Notes under the pieces: generated by a model
The model's input: the letters and a program-made list of their open reading frames with translations, nothing else
What the model was told of the DNA's origin: nothing
Database searches by the model: none
Made by a program: the position numbers and the translations under genes
Assembly (NCBI GenBank): GCA_023135545.1
Contig: JAGLSY010000074.1
Coordinates: 1-9,145 of the forward strand
Origin: Thermoplasmata archaeon
GTDB lineage: Archaea > Thermoplasmatota > Thermoplasmata > SG8-5 > JAGLSY01
Length of the DNA: 9,145 nt
Direction: 5' to 3'
Shown here: positions 1-7,063 of the stretch, piece by piece
Numbering within the stretch: the stretch's first letter is position 1
Layout of the letters: the number at the start of each line of letters is the position of its first letter

Positions 1-656
1 CCGCATATTCCGATGCCGCATTTCATGTACCTTTCCAGAGAGCATTGGACCGGTATGTTGCTGGCCCCGGCAATTTCCAGAACCTTCACCATCATTATTT
101 CCGGCCCGCAGGTGATTATCTGGTCAAAATTGTTGTTGGATATAAGCTCCTTGGCAAGGTCTGTCACGAAGCCGTGGAATCCGGCTGAGCCGTCATCCGT
201 GGCCATGTGAAGCGGCACACCCAGAGCTTTCATTTTTTCCATAAATGCGATTTCCCCTCCGGTTCTTCCGCCGATTGCCACCATGACTTTTCTTCCCTCG
301 GCCAGGGCCCTTTCCAGGGCCGGCATGATGGGTGCGATTCCCACGCCGCCGGCAATGAATAAAATATTCTGGCCAGTGATGGAAAATCCTTTTCCAAAGG
401 GACCCCTGATACCGATCTTGTCGCCCGGTTTGAGATTGTGGAGAACTTCGGTGGCCTTTCCCACCTTCTGGATGGTCATAGAAATTGGATAGGTTGCCGA
501 GGAAATGCTCATGGGTATCTCGTCAACATCAGGTATCCAAATCATGACGAATTGGCCGCCGCAGACTTGATCTCGTGGTTGCCAGTCGATGTCCAATGTG
601 AATATGTTGCCAGCCTCTTTTCGATTATCCAGGATCTTGACGATGTCCATGCTCAT
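1..656 (-). CDS. pyrK: Dihydroorotate dehydrogenase electron transfer subunit PyrK (3' end cut by window edge)
   Basis: Iron-sulfur flavoprotein subunit that passes electrons from the FMN of PyrD to NAD+ in pyrimidine synthesis (cytoplasmic). Read from the minus strand, 218 complete codons are visible. An N-terminal ferredoxin-reductase-like FAD barrel (about residues 1-92) contains EIPMSIS (46-52) and GIRGPFGKGF (82-91). The NAD-binding half contains AGGVGIAP (102-109), TDDGSAGFHG (153-162) and TCGPE (182-186). The last visible residues, KCGIGIC (212-218), give the first two cysteine ligands of the [2Fe-2S] cluster (C213, C218); the remaining ligands lie outside the window. The usual Arg before the P-x-S flavin motif is Ile here, which I recall as an archaeal variant. 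ATG at 656 overlaps the pyrD stop as ATGA; the in-frame ATG at 650 is better spaced from GGGGG at 658-662 and may be the true start. Co-transcription with pyrD is very likely. Confidence 0.93.
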   Translation of the reverse strand, partial: MSMDIVKILDNRKEAGNIFTLDIDWQPRDQVCGGQFVMIWIPDVDEIPMSISSATYPISMTIQKVGKATEVLHNLKPGDKIGIRGPFGKGFSITGQNILFIAGGVGIAPIMPALERALAEGRKVMVAIGGRTGGEIAFMEKMKALGVPLHMATDDGSAGFHGFVTDLAKELISNNNFDQIITCGPEIMMVKVLEIAGASNIPVQCSLERYMKCGIGIC

Positions 657-1585
657 ACCCCCGGTTTGGGCGGATGGACAATTCCCCTCATTTCGGATAT
701 CTGGGTGTAGCCATTGGCTTTCATGAACTCCTCTATTTCCGCGCAAACCTTTTTGAAAATGTCGATGCCCCGATAATGAACGCCGCTTCCTATCTGTACC
801 GCGGATGCGCCGGCCATGAAATACTCAATCGCATCCTGGCCAGTCAGTATTCCGCCGACACCGATTATGGGTATCTTCACCTCGGAGGCGATCTCGTAAA
901 CCGCCCTGACACCCACTGGTTTGATTGCGGGACCGCTCAACCCTCCCATCTTGTTGCTGAGGACTGGCTTGCCTATTTCGGGCTCGATCTTCATGGCCTT
1001 CATTGTGTTGATGGCGACTATGCCGTGGCCCCCGGCCTTCTCAACCGCCTCGGCTATGCTGGCTATGTTCGGAACCATGGGGCTCAGCTTGGCAAAGACC
1101 GGAATATCAACGGTATTGACCACTCCTTCGACTATCTTGGAAACCTCCTCGGGGTCGCTGCCGGTCTCGATCCCGTAGCCGCTGGCATGAGGGCAGCTCA
1201 AATTCAACTCGATGGCATCCACGCCATAACCTGCCATCCTGCCGGCCAGCAAGGAAAATTCAGATGGGCCTTTGGCGAAGATGCTTCCGAATATAGGAAT
1301 TCCGTCTCCACCCTCTTTGACAACCCTGATCTCCTCCTCGAAATTATCTATGCCAGGGTTGGGAAGGCCCATGGCATTGAGTAGTCCATTATCAACCTCT
1401 ATGACGCTGGGGTTTCCATGGCCAGTTCTGGATTCGAGTCCTATGGATTTTGTAACAAGAGCTCCGGCGCCCCCTGACTCGGCAACACGCAAAAGTGATT
1501 GGCCGGTTTGGCCTAAAATTCCCGATGCCAGCATGGTGGGATTCCTCAACCTGAGGCCAGCAATTGATGTTTCAAGGTTCATCAT
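653..1585 (-). CDS. pyrD: Dihydroorotate dehydrogenase, class 1B catalytic subunit PyrD
   Basis: Oxidises dihydroorotate to orotate, the fourth step of de novo pyrimidine synthesis, using FMN; the class 1B form works with PyrK, encoded immediately downstream. The 310-residue TIM-barrel protein has the usual family length. Visible motifs are TKSI (K46), NGLLNAMGLPNPG near residue 66, and NLSCPH with C131 in the place of the class 1 catalytic base. Further on are FAKLSP (K166), INTM (192-195), GGLSGPAIKP (214-223), and the glycine-rich phosphate-binding segments IGVGG (241-245) and QIGSG (264-268). I chose ATG at 1585 because homologues begin near MNLET and a TATA-like box lies about 30 nt upstream. 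An in-frame TTG at 1600 would add five residues (MRTLD) and is less likely. Its TGA stop shares bases with the pyrK ATG, indicating translational coupling. A Cys at the catalytic position supports class 1 rather than class 2. Confidence 0.96.
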   Translation of the reverse strand: MMNLETSIAGLRLRNPTMLASGILGQTGQSLLRVAESGGAGALVTKSIGLESRTGHGNPSVIEVDNGLLNAMGLPNPGIDNFEEEIRVVKEGGDGIPIFGSIFAKGPSEFSLLAGRMAGYGVDAIELNLSCPHASGYGIETGSDPEEVSKIVEGVVNTVDIPVFAKLSPMVPNIASIAEAVEKAGGHGIVAINTMKAMKIEPEIGKPVLSNKMGGLSGPAIKPVGVRAVYEIASEVKIPIIGVGGILTGQDAIEYFMAGASAVQIGSGVHYRGIDIFKKVCAEIEEFMKANGYTQISEMRGIVHPPKPGV

Positions 1586-1611
1586 ATCGAGGGTTCTCAA
1601 TCCTGGTATTG

Positions 1612-1620
1612 CACTTAAAG
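1612..1620 (-). promoter_or_regulatory. Candidate TATA box of the pyrD-pyrK operon
   Basis: On the minus strand the sequence reads GGAAACCTTTAAGTGC. The CTTTAAG core is centred near 1617, about 32 nt before the ATG at 1585, so initiation near 1591 would leave a leader of only about six bases. The purine-rich GGAAA just before it could be a BRE. This is by eye only. Confidence 0.35.
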
Positions 1621-1683
1621 GTTTCCTATTGTATTTGAACCCTCGGTCGCCATTAAACGAAAGAGGTGGCTAGAAGGTGGTGA

Positions 1684-4137
1684 TTACCAGTCTACAATCC
1701 AGACAGTATCAGCAGGTACGTGCACCCAATATCCTTCGCCGGGTTTCATCATGTACGAATCAGCACATTGGCTAATACGATATGGTGCGGTTGTGTTGAA
1801 TCCCTCAACTCTATCGTATCCAGTTCCAACCAGAGCATCTGATATGTTCTTTTCTGTGAGAGACGGGTATCCAACAAGATTCCAGCCTGCATATAGATTG
1901 ATAGATGTAGATGTTAATTCATTACCCATTACAGTAAGATTCACCCAGGATTCGGTTATGTTGATCCAGAAGCCCATTTTGTGATCTAATAGTTTCAGGT
2001 CGTTCAATTGGTCTGGTCTGATAGTTGCATTTGTTTTCCAATGGTCCGGGTCTGTTGAATTGTAAACCAGGATGTAATCCCATTTACCGTTAATCGAAGA
2101 AAGAATCTTGTCGATCGAAGTATCTGTTTGGTTCAGTGGCAGGGATATTAGGTTCCAGCCTTCATCCAACGGTATCACAAACCCAGTTGTTAATTTAAAC
2201 ACATAGGCCGAGCCCTGGTCAAAGCTTGTTGCATCATCATAAGGTGCTCCAACAACAAGGACATCACCGGAAATTGAGACAGAATAGCCAAAATTATCGG
2301 ATACCGCCCCATCACTAGCTGTCTGCTTGGTCACCTGGCCCCAGGTATCTGCACCGCCTGTATTGCGCTCGAAAACATAGGCTGAGCCCTGATCAACATT
2401 CGCGCCAACATTATCATAAGGCGTTCCAACAACAAGGACATCGCCAGATATTGAGATAGACACGCCGAAACGATCGATTGCCGCCCCGTCACTGGCTGTC
2501 AGCTTGATGACCTGGCCCCAGTTATCTGCGCCGCCTGTATTGCGCTCGAAAACATAGGCAGAGCCCTGATTAGAATTCACACCGATATCATCACTATCTG
2601 CTCCGACAACAAGGACATCACCGGATATTGAGACAGAAACGCCGAAACAGTCATCTGCAGCACCGTCGCTAGATGTCTGCTTGGTCACCTGGCCCCAGTT
2701 ATCTGCACCGCCTGTATTGCGCTCGAAAACATAGGCAGAGCCCTGATCAACATTCGCGCCAACATCATCAAATTGTACTCCGACAACAAGGACATCACCG
2801 GAAATTGACACAGACCGGCCGAAACGATCGATTGTCGCCCCGTCACTGGCTGTCAGCTTGATGACCTGGCCCCAGTTATCTGCGCCGCCTGTATTGCGCT
2901 CGAAAACATAGGCAGAGCCCTGATTAGAATTCACACCAATATCATCACTATCTGCTCCGATAACAAGGACATCACCGGAAATTGACACAGAAATGCCGAA
3001 AAAATCGGTTGCCAACCCGTCACTGGCTGTCAGCTTGGTAACCTGGCCCCAGTTATCTGCACCGCCTGTATTACGCTCGAAAACGTAGGCGGAGCCTTGA
3101 TAAACTTTTGCACTAACATAATCAAAAGGCGCTCCAACAACAAGGACATCACCGGAAATTGACACAGAATAGCCGAAATTATCAAATTCCGTCCCGTCAC
3201 TAGCTGTCAGCTTGGTGACCTCGCCCCAGTTTTCTGTACCACCTCTATTGCGCTCGAAAATGTAGGCTGAACCCTCATCAGAGCTCGCACCATCATCATC
3301 AAAACGCGCTCCGACAACAATAACATCACCGGAAATTGACATAGACCAGCCGAAATGGTCCTCTATCGCACCGTCACTGGCTGTCAGTTTTTTAACTTCG
3401 GTAACGATGAGTGGGTCGATCGTTAGGGGATATGTTACTGAGGTATCATCTATGAAAATTGATATTTTTGAAGATCCAGACATAGAAAGCCAGGCAGAAA
3501 CATCTTGGCCTAGCGCATCGATGACTATTAAGTCCTTATAGGTCAGGACATGTTCTCCCGAATCGTCATGGAATGCGATTGCCTCTCCTTTGTCTATTGC
3601 TCTTGGTGTGAGTGTTGTTTCGAGAGCCATCTCGATCACGAGAGGTGCATTTATCTTTGGCTGAGGGGGGGCTTCAATAGTGAAACCCTGCTCAAGTCCT
3701 TTTTCGTCATTGATATACCATCCTGTAAGTTGTGGTGAATATTCATAATTGATATGGTTTTTCTCCACAGATAACTGAGGCTTTGTAGTAATGGATGATA
3801 CCTGGCCACTGTATCCAAAACCTGAGAGACCAATATCCCACGACCAGCTATTCTCTGTATTAGGCGAAACTGAAACACCGCTCTCGTTAAAGATAATGCC
3901 AAAGCCGCATCTGGAATTGGAGCCCACAAACCCCTCGCTTGGATCATGCCTGGTAAGATGATATTGGGCTTCCTGAACAAGGCTGCTTATCGTAGCCCTA
4001 TATTCATCAGAAAGGTCTTCCAGGTCAGCTGTATCTCTGACTTCCTCGTTTATATCGAACACTAGAAAAATCGAGCTGGACAGCAACATAACACACAGAA
4101 ATATAACACATATTTGTTTAATCTCAATCAACCCCAC
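1684..4137 (-). CDS. Exported FG-GAP repeat (beta-propeller) surface protein with sequon-rich C-terminal domain
   Basis: Predicted secreted or cell-surface protein of 817 residues; function unknown, with adhesion or ligand binding the usual guess for such propellers. Residues 8-27 form a hydrophobic signal peptide or N-terminal anchor. Residues about 40-245 are a non-repetitive domain ending in YPLTIDPL, a segment I recall preceding FG-GAP propellers in other exported proteins. Residues 251-650 hold seven units starting at 251, 310, 369, 428, 487, 546 and 605, each 59 residues, with core elements FGxSVSISGDVLVVGA and QGSAYVFERNTGG; this resembles the FG-GAP_2 family and predicts a seven-bladed propeller. 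Residues 653-817 contain GWNLISLPL and GWNLVGYPS, a duplicated C-terminal module. No C-terminal membrane segment is visible. The start is GTG at 4137; TTG at 4131 is possible, and the first in-frame ATG would lie inside the signal peptide. It stands alone, divergent from cobA, and appears more AT-rich than its neighbours. Confidence 0.9.
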   Translation of the reverse strand: MGLIEIKQICVIFLCVMLLSSSIFLVFDINEEVRDTADLEDLSDEYRATISSLVQEAQYHLTRHDPSEGFVGSNSRCGFGIIFNESGVSVSPNTENSWSWDIGLSGFGYSGQVSSITTKPQLSVEKNHINYEYSPQLTGWYINDEKGLEQGFTIEAPPQPKINAPLVIEMALETTLTPRAIDKGEAIAFHDDSGEHVLTYKDLIVIDALGQDVSAWLSMSGSSKISIFIDDTSVTYPLTIDPLIVTEVKKLTASDGAIEDHFGWSMSISGDVIVVGARFDDDGASSDEGSAYIFERNRGGTENWGEVTKLTASDGTEFDNFGYSVSISGDVLVVGAPFDYVSAKVYQGSAYVFERNTGGADNWGQVTKLTASDGLATDFFGISVSISGDVLVIGADSDDIGVNSNQGSAYVFERNTGGADNWGQVIKLTASDGATIDRFGRSVSISGDVLVVGVQFDDVGANVDQGSAYVFERNTGGADNWGQVTKQTSSDGAADDCFGVSVSISGDVLVVGADSDDIGVNSNQGSAYVFERNTGGADNWGQVIKLTASDGAAIDRFGVSISISGDVLVVGTPYDNVGANVDQGSAYVFERNTGGADTWGQVTKQTASDGAVSDNFGYSVSISGDVLVVGAPYDDATSFDQGSAYVFKLTTGFVIPLDEGWNLISLPLNQTDTSIDKILSSINGKWDYILVYNSTDPDHWKTNATIRPDQLNDLKLLDHKMGFWINITESWVNLTVMGNELTSTSINLYAGWNLVGYPSLTEKNISDALVGTGYDRVEGFNTTAPYRISQCADSYMMKPGEGYWVHVPADTVWIVDW
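2188..3387 (-). repeat. Seven tandem 177-bp units encoding propeller blades
   Basis: Within the FG-GAP gene the coding sequence repeats every 177 bp (59 codons) with no length change between the seven unit starts; the final blade is about two codons short before the C-terminal domain. On the plus strand each unit carries recognisable pieces such as AACAACAAGGACATCACCGG and GCGCTCGAAAACATAGGC. The segments at 2305-2601 and 2659-2955 are especially similar at a 354-bp (two-unit) offset. Confidence 0.93.
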
Positions 4138-4162
4138 GCAATGTAACTTGCACTTAAATCAA

Positions 4163-4184
4163 AAGTATAAACAGTCTTATAAAT
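4163..4184 (-). promoter_or_regulatory. Candidate TATA elements for the FG-GAP gene
   Basis: The minus strand carries TTTATAAG (4176-4183) and TTTATA (4166-4171). The nearer box is centred about 31 nt before the GTG at 4137, which would give a leader of about five bases; the farther one would give about 17. Which is used cannot be told from sequence alone. Confidence 0.4.
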
Positions 4185-4248
4185 CTATGGGCAATACACT
4201 AATTACAGATGTAAAATTGAGGGATGTGTACTCTGGTGCGGTTTTCTT

Positions 4249-4267
4249 GATGCAAAGCATCTTGCAT
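4249..4267. promoter_or_regulatory. Overlapping palindromes upstream of cobA (possible operator)
   Basis: GATGC-AAA-GCATC (4249-4261) overlaps ATGCAA-AGCATC-TTGCAT (4250-4267). Both are perfect and mutually exclusive as hairpins. They lie about 20 bp upstream of the cobA TATA-like box, where an archaeal activator or repressor could bind. Nothing links them to a known regulator. Confidence 0.25.
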
Positions 4268-4283
4268 GAAACTGAATAGGACA

Positions 4284-4294
4284 AAACTATTATA
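4284..4294 (+). promoter_or_regulatory. Candidate BRE/TATA box of the cobA-C11 operon
   Basis: AAACTATTATA has its TATTATA core centred at 4291, 28 nt before the cobA ATG at 4319. Initiation 25-27 nt downstream would fall at or within two bases of the start codon, predicting a leaderless transcript. There is no Shine-Dalgarno motif ahead of that ATG, which agrees. Confidence 0.45.
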
Positions 4295-4318
4295 GCTTCC
4301 CGAATTATTATTAGTTTG

Positions 4319-4855
4319 ATGATTGAGGATGAAAAAGGCTTGGGTCTGGTCCACGTAATAACCGGCGACGGAAAGGGCAAGACCACATCGGCGCTGGGAC
4401 TGGCTGTCAGGGCTACTGGCCACGGCTTCAAGGTAATTATGATCCAGTTCATGAAAGGGAAAATTAATTATGGAGAATTGGAAACCGCCAAGAAGCTGGA
4501 CAATTTCGATATAATTCAATTCGGAAGGCCTGACTTTGTGGATAAAGAAAATCCGGCAGAGGTGGATATCAAACTGGCCCAGGACGGGCTGGAATATGCC
4601 GGGCAGGTTGTTGATGGAGGAAAATGCGATATTCTCATACTTGACGAGATATGTGTGGCCGTGGACTGGAAACTTGTGGGACTGGATGATGTACTTAATC
4701 TGATTGATTCCAAACCTGATGATATGGAACTGGTCATGACCGGCAGGTACGCCCACGAAAAACTGATCGAGGTGGCCGACCATGTTTCCGAAGTTATGGA
4801 GATCAAGCATCCTTTTAGAAAGGGCGTGATGGCGAGAAAGGGGATTGAATTCTGA
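4319..4855 (+). CDS. cobA: Cob(I)alamin adenosyltransferase, CobA/BtuR family
   Basis: Transfers the adenosyl group of ATP to cob(I)alamin or a cob(I)inamide precursor, making coenzyme B12 forms in the cytoplasm. The 178-residue product has the family's normal compact length. Motifs are the P-loop TGDGKGKTTSALGL (15-28), which uses the unusual CobA-type Walker A; FMKG (44-47) and YGE (51-53); the Walker B strand ILILDE (105-110); TGRYAHEKLIEVADHVSEV (141-159); and the C-terminal IKHPFRKGVMARKGIEF (162-178), typical of the family. ATG at 4319 is preferred over TTG at 4316 because the TATA-like box fits it. The stop shares one base with the next ATG (TGATG), so the downstream peptidase is probably on the same mRNA. 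No cobalamin riboswitch is visible upstream, and no other B12 gene is in the window, so it may serve salvage or an unlinked pathway. Confidence 0.95.
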   Translation: MIEDEKGLGLVHVITGDGKGKTTSALGLAVRATGHGFKVIMIQFMKGKINYGELETAKKLDNFDIIQFGRPDFVDKENPAEVDIKLAQDGLEYAGQVVDGGKCDILILDEICVAVDWKLVGLDDVLNLIDSKPDDMELVMTGRYAHEKLIEVADHVSEVMEIKHPFRKGVMARKGIEF

Positions 4856-6849
4856 TGTGCCAGAAGATGAGATTTGCTTTTAATAAATTCTTATTAATTT
4901 CAATTGTTTTGTTGCTCGCGGGAAGCGGTTTTATCTTTCAGGCACAGGGCAATGAGGAAATAAACCTGGTTCTGGATGAGGGTACGAGAGCCGGTGAACT
5001 AGCCAACTGGACCGTCATGGTTTACATGTCCGGAGACAGCTCCCTGAGCGATAATGTTCTGGATGACCTGGCGGAGATGAGGGATGTCGGCTCTGGCAAT
5101 GGCCTGGAGATCATCACTCTAACAGACATGTCCGGGGACGGCGACACGAAAATATACCACATTCTCGAGGGAAGCCATGAAGAGATACAGAACAGCGAGG
5201 TCGATGCATCCTGGGGCGAGGAGCTTGATTTGGGAGACCCGGATGTGCTGGCACGATTCATCGAGTGGGCCGCGGAAGAGTACCCGGCACAAAATTATCT
5301 CCTTGACCTGTGGGGCCACGGAAACGGATGGCCAGGTGTTTGCCCGGACAAGGGCGACCGCCTAACCGCTGTGGAACTCCAGTGGGCTCTGGACCATGCC
5401 ATTGGCCAGGGTGTTGAGTTGGATATGATAAGTATGGATGCCTGCCAGATGGGGATGGTCGAACTCTTTTACCAGCTGAGGGGGAGGGCCGATTACGCCA
5501 TCGGTTCGGAGAAGGACGTGCCCCTGGACGGCTGGCCCTATGATGAGATACTGGGTATATTGAAAGATGAGCCGGATATCGAGCCCGTGGATTTTGGCCG
5601 CAAATTCGTTGACCGGTATATTTCATGGAGCACGAGCAACAGCGGCTATTCCACCACCCTTTCCCTTATCGACCTGGACAAGATGGACGGAGTGGCGTCG
5701 GCACTGGATGCCCTTGGGAACGAGTTGATGGTTGATATGGGTTATTTTCATCCAGAAATTTCCGAAGCCAGGGCAATTACGGAAGAGTATGACGGGGCAG
5801 ACCAGTACGACCTCAAGCATCTTGTCACCAACATGGGTAAGATGGATGTTGCAATGACCTTGAAGGAGTTGGGGAATGATGTTGCCAGTGCGGTGGAGGA
5901 TGCCGTGGTGCATGAAAAACACTGGACCAGGCCCAACAACGCTGATGAGCCGGCCGACAATGCGACCGGAATGTCCATCTGGCTCCCAAGAACCACGGCC
6001 TCCGTGAGCTACAGGACTTTGGACCTGGCCGAGGATACCTCATGGGATGAGTTCCTGGACGCGGCGGCCTCCAAGTGGAATCTTGGCAGTCGGGAAGAAA
6101 GCGCTGTGGATTTCACTACTGGCTCCTCAGATACAGATAATGATGGCCTGAATGATCTGATAACAGCCAATATTCCAAGCGGCCAGTCCTTTATTTCATA
6201 TCAGATTGATTTTTATGATTCCGATGATAAGCTGGTCCATTCTTTTGATTCGGAGATAACTGCGATGCCCGCTGGCGTGGACATAAATTGGAGCCCGGAA
6301 ACCCCTGGTAAATATCTGGCAGCCTTTTATTTCAGAGATGCTAATGGAATTTTGGTCAACTACTCGCTGATTGACGAGGGGCTTAATTCAGAGGAAGAAT
6401 ACATCATTGCCGGCCAGGTTATTTCCCACACCGGAAAGAGGATGCGCCAGGTGCGGGTTTCGGTGATGGATGAAGACAACAACACGGTTGCGGACACCAT
6501 AACGGATGCCAGCGGAAAGTTCAGGTTCATATTGACAGCGCCGTGGGACACCAACGGGACCAACATGACAATTATCAGCCATCTGGGCATCTACTCGCAA
6601 AATGTCACCCTCCAGACACTGGAACCGGTGAACAATGTGAAAATCGAGGTGATCAACGGCCCGGATTTTACCTTGCCGCTTCTTTATCTGGCCCTGTTGC
6701 TGGACATTGCGGGATTTGTTCTGGTGGGTCTTTATCTTATATCCCGCAACCGTGGTGAGAAGCAGAGAGAGGATGAACCTTATCCCGATATAGCAAATAT
6801 GGCCCCGGATGCCCGGTTTCAACCAGAAATAGATGATGGCAGCCCATAA
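4855..6849 (+). CDS. Secreted, membrane-anchored clostripain-like cysteine peptidase (family C11)
   Basis: A 664-residue C11 peptidase, expected to cut after basic residues outside the cell. The N-terminus (about 6-31) is a signal peptide with K11 followed by a hydrophobic run. The catalytic domain (about 50-410) begins NWTVMVYMSGDSSLSD and contains WGHG with the catalytic His (H155) and MDACQMG with the catalytic Cys (C197). It continues with GSEKDVPLDGWPYDEIL (217-233) and GMSIWLPR (372-379), as in clostripain relatives. Residues 426-434 (DTDNDGLND) look like a calcium-binding loop. Residues about 515-600 resemble a carboxypeptidase-regulatory-like or Ig-like beta domain. A transmembrane helix lies at 607-629, followed by a charged 35-residue tail, predicting a type I membrane protein with the protease outside. 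The start overlaps the cobA stop; ATG at 4867 is an alternative. No good Shine-Dalgarno is present, consistent with coupling. The substrate is unknown. Confidence 0.92.
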   Translation: MCQKMRFAFNKFLLISIVLLLAGSGFIFQAQGNEEINLVLDEGTRAGELANWTVMVYMSGDSSLSDNVLDDLAEMRDVGSGNGLEIITLTDMSGDGDTKIYHILEGSHEEIQNSEVDASWGEELDLGDPDVLARFIEWAAEEYPAQNYLLDLWGHGNGWPGVCPDKGDRLTAVELQWALDHAIGQGVELDMISMDACQMGMVELFYQLRGRADYAIGSEKDVPLDGWPYDEILGILKDEPDIEPVDFGRKFVDRYISWSTSNSGYSTTLSLIDLDKMDGVASALDALGNELMVDMGYFHPEISEARAITEEYDGADQYDLKHLVTNMGKMDVAMTLKELGNDVASAVEDAVVHEKHWTRPNNADEPADNATGMSIWLPRTTASVSYRTLDLAEDTSWDEFLDAAASKWNLGSREESAVDFTTGSSDTDNDGLNDLITANIPSGQSFISYQIDFYDSDDKLVHSFDSEITAMPAGVDINWSPETPGKYLAAFYFRDANGILVNYSLIDEGLNSEEEYIIAGQVISHTGKRMRQVRVSVMDEDNNTVADTITDASGKFRFILTAPWDTNGTNMTIISHLGIYSQNVTLQTLEPVNNVKIEVINGPDFTLPLLYLALLLDIAGFVLVGLYLISRNRGEKQREDEPYPDIANMAPDARFQPEIDDGSP

Positions 6850-6906
6850 GATAGGGTTCCAGTATGCATGTGCCAGTGTGGATTCCAAGCCTGTCAACGT
6901 GGGTCC

Positions 6907-6947
6907 CAGTGTTAGTTAGCATGGGTTACAGTGATGTGTTAGCATGG
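6907..6947 (+). repeat. Imperfect tandem repeat in the C11-endoQ spacer
   Basis: CAGTG-TTA-GTTAGCATGG (6907-6924) is followed by CAGTG-ATGT-GTTAGCATGG (6929-6947). The GTTAGCATGG core is exact and 23 bp apart. The 213-bp spacer (6850-7063) holds no convincing gene; it also has several further CCAGT words (6859, 6873, 6979). The repeat could bind a regulator or be a local duplication. Confidence 0.4.
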
Positions 6948-7009
6948 TGGGGGACTGGAAGGTGGGTAAAGAAAGCACCAGTGGAAGATGTTTCAGCACA
7001 CCAGCATAG

Positions 7010-7015
7010 TTTTTT
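7010..7015 (+). terminator. Candidate T-tract terminator after the C11 peptidase gene
   Basis: A run of six T residues lies about 160 bp past the C11 stop and just ahead of the endoQ promoter. Archaeal transcription commonly ends at such T-tracts without a strong hairpin. It is short, so the call is tentative. Confidence 0.3.
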
Positions 7016-7023
7016 CATCATGG

Positions 7024-7041
7024 TATCATAAAGGCTTTTAC
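7024..7041 (+). promoter_or_regulatory. Candidate promoter of the endonuclease Q gene
   Basis: TATCATAAAGG runs into CTTTTAC, whose centre at 7038 lies 26 nt before the ATG at 7064. This resembles the CTTTAAG box of pyrD and predicts a transcript starting at or next to the start codon. No Shine-Dalgarno precedes the ATG. Confidence 0.38.
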
Positions 7042-7063
7042 CACGGTTTGCATTCCAGAACCG

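Noticed and set aside
674..1384. 236-codon plus-strand open frame
   Set aside because: It lies entirely antisense to pyrD, whose frame carries all the family motifs; the product resembles nothing and is a by-product of codon bias.
1586..1600. TTG start at 1600 for pyrD
   Set aside because: It would add five residues not typical of the family and sits upstream of the start site predicted from the TATA-like box.
2188..3387. Regular repeat resembling a CRISPR or satellite array
   Set aside because: The 177-bp period is a whole number of codons, the frame is open throughout and each unit encodes an FG-GAP blade, so it is a protein repeat.
4141..4318. Cobalamin riboswitch ahead of cobA
   Set aside because: No B12-box-like sequence is present, and the predicted leaderless start leaves no room for a leader RNA.
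4199..4810. 203-codon minus-strand open frame opposite cobA
   Set aside because: It is antisense to the clear CobA coding frame and would overlap the cobA promoter; no recognisable domains.
5258..5626. 122-codon minus-strand frame rich in Arg and Pro
   Set aside because: It is antisense to the C11 catalytic domain; the Arg/Pro composition is typical of a GC-rich shadow frame.
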